From positions 558,001 to 622,000 of the forward strand of contig NZ_JACVVD010000003.1 in assembly GCF_014534655.1 (NCBI RefSeq): a stretch of 64,000 nt of DNA, in the 5' to 3' direction. Positions 62,749 through 64,000 of this stretch are shown here, one piece after another (position 1 is the stretch's first letter; each line of letters opens with the position of its first letter). The stretch comes from Paenibacillus sedimenti (GTDB taxonomy: Bacteria > Bacillota > Bacilli > Paenibacillales > NBRC-103111). Under the pieces are notes generated by a model, which searched no databases, was not told where the DNA came from, and worked only from the letters and a program-made list of their open reading frames with translations. Position numbers and translations under genes: made by a program.

Positions 62749-64000
62749 ATGCATCACTCTGCAACTGATACTTATAATATTTACCTTGTGCTGCTTTCAT
62801 TCGTTATCGCTCTCCTCGCCTCTTATACGTCCCTTAATCTGGCTAGGAAAGTATCGGTTTCATATGGTTGGTATCAGAAATTACGGATACTGTGCAGCGC
62901 TGTCGTCATGGGTGTTGGAATTTGGTCCATGCATTTTATCGCAATGCTGGCCTATCCTTTACCGAGCGGCGTCACCTATCATACCTACACCGTTATAATT
63001 TCCACTGTTGTTGCAATCACTGGCGCATTAGTCGGCTTTTTCGTCACCTTCCACTCGAAATTAAAAATACCGAAGCTAATTATCGGCGGTACTTTTATGG
63101 GTTTTGCAATTAGCGGTATGCACTACATTGGAATGGCTGCTTTGCAAAATGTAACTATACGATATCAGCCTGTTCCGTTCACATTATCGATTATCATCGC
63201 CGTAATCGCGTCGATAACAGCTCTTCATTTATCATTTAGCCGCAACCAAAAAATGACCATTAGCGGATTGATAATGGGAGCTGCAATTACAGGTATGCAC
63301 TATACGGGAATGTCGGCTGCCGTCATGACACCCATTCATCAACCCAGCTCTAATGCCACGAATATGGATTTCTTTGTTATGGCGATGTATATCGCTTTTG
63401 GCACCATTGTAATTTTTGCCATAAGTTTGATAAGTTCTCTCTCTGCTGATCGGCGTTTGGCTGAGCAGATTGCTCTCAAAGCTTCGATTCTGGAATCGGC
63501 TGTCGATAGTATCATGATGTTTAATTCCCGCGGATGGATCATTGAATTTAATCCGGCGGCAGAAGCAACATTTGGTTACTCGCGCAAAGATGCTCTCGGT
63601 CGAACGTTATTCGATTTTCTGTTTCCATTTGATCAGGATGGTCAGGAAGCGGCCGCATTGTACCGGCTCCTGGCAAAAAAAGATGATTCTGTGATCGGCA
63701 AACGTATCCAAATGAAGGCGTACCGATCAGATCGAAGTGAATTTCCGGCGGAAATCACCATAACGGGAATTCATTATGATGGAAAACATGTCTATACGGC
63801 TTACCTTCGCGACTTGACCGAGTTGAAGAAATCCGAGGAGATGATCCGGCAGCTTGCCTACTTTGATCTTCTGACTGGCTTGCCGAATCGCAATCAGTTT
63901 AATCAACTTTTCATTGATACTTTAGATAAGGCCCGATTGCACCATCAGAAAGTAGCTGTACTTTTTCTTGATATTTATCGCTTCAAGCTTGTTAACGATA
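62749..64000 (+). CDS. MHYT-PAS-GGDEF signalling protein (cut by window edge)
   Basis: The first 417 residues of a membrane c-di-GMP enzyme. Three MHYT units appear by their motifs MHFIAM, MHYIGM and MHYTGM within about seven helices, a sensor thought to bind copper or gases. A PAS domain (SILESAVDSIMMFNSRGWII) follows, then the start of GGDEF (FDLLTGLPNRNQF; VLFLDIYRFKLVND). In the usual DxDxFK motif the second Asp is Tyr here. The GGDEF site itself and any EAL domain lie outside. GAGG lies eight bases before the ATG. It is downstream of a c-di-GMP riboswitch. Confidence 0.9.
   Translation, partial: MHHSATDTYNIYLVLLSFVIALLASYTSLNLARKVSVSYGWYQKLRILCSAVVMGVGIWSMHFIAMLAYPLPSGVTYHTYTVIISTVVAITGALVGFFVTFHSKLKIPKLIIGGTFMGFAISGMHYIGMAALQNVTIRYQPVPFTLSIIIAVIASITALHLSFSRNQKMTISGLIMGAAITGMHYTGMSAAVMTPIHQPSSNATNMDFFVMAMYIAFGTIVIFAISLISSLSADRRLAEQIALKASILESAVDSIMMFNSRGWIIEFNPAAEATFGYSRKDALGRTLFDFLFPFDQDGQEAAALYRLLAKKDDSVIGKRIQMKAYRSDRSEFPAEITITGIHYDGKHVYTAYLRDLTELKKSEEMIRQLAYFDLLTGLPNRNQFNQLFIDTLDKARLHHQKVAVLFLDIYRFKLVND

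Overview
The window looks like a core chromosomal segment of a spore-forming, low-to-moderate GC Bacillota, most likely Paenibacillus or a close relative. The signs are a Bacillus-type gene order spoIIIAA-yqhV ... efp-yqhT-aroQ-yqhR-yqhQ-yqhP-yqhO-mntR, a GerA-type germinant receptor operon, spore sulfolactate genes, FosB, several AraC-type regulators beside sugar genes, and two LTA-synthase-like proteins. No prophage, transposase, CRISPR array, rRNA or tRNA gene was seen. Coding GC is patchy: metG 3' part, thrC, the aldose 1-epimerase and fixB are clearly GC-richer than the AT-rich genes near 60-61 kb.

Region by region: 1-8.7 kb is a sporulation/germination block (start of spoIIIAA, yqhV, the comA-comB sulfolactate pair, a DUF441 membrane protein, aspartate kinase, and a germinant receptor operon in the order B-A-C-small D-like subunit). 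8.8-14.4 kb is the conserved efp-to-mntR block. 14.5-17.9 kb is a zinc-uptake operon znuA-znuC-znuB ending in ccdA, with a clear sigma-A promoter and a Zur-like site. 18-22.4 kb holds a small lipoprotein, metG behind a T-box leader, yidD and a PEP-synthase/PPDK regulator. 22.5-29.4 kb has a GH42 beta-galactosidase with a divergent AraC regulator, threonine synthase, a 12-bp tandem repeat, a DeoR regulator and a drug-type MFS pump.

29.6-41.9 kb is an envelope-oriented accessory stretch: two paralogous phosphoglycerol-transferase/LTA-synthase-like proteins with an apparent C-terminal TIG-like domain, a His-rich YmaF protein whose ribosome binding site sits in a hairpin, a C39-like lipoprotein, an aldose epimerase, a CPBP protease, a two-component system, YitT, and a second MFS pump with a perfect 12-bp palindrome over its promoter. 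42-49.4 kb carries a small sugar-catabolic cluster with its AraC regulator, a LysE exporter, an isolated 75-residue protein, DinB, and an SGNH/MBOAT pair for acylation of an exported polymer. 49.7-54.5 kb has ilvBN, a divergent STAND-ATPase/LuxR regulator with an unusual middle domain, and fosB. 54.9-58.5 kb is a complete fixABCX electron-bifurcation operon (read leftwards) preceded by Fnr-like and cre-like sites. The right end has small enzymes and a c-di-GMP-I riboswitch with terminator, followed by a 37-codon membrane ORF and an MHYT-PAS-GGDEF protein cut by the window edge.

Most of the window is well-described biology. The items I would look at first are the c-di-GMP riboswitch / mini-ORF / GGDEF arrangement, the STAND-LuxR regulator beside ilvBN, the TIG-tailed LTA-synthase paralogs, the Fnr-like box at fixABCX, and a family of short dispersed intergenic repeats.
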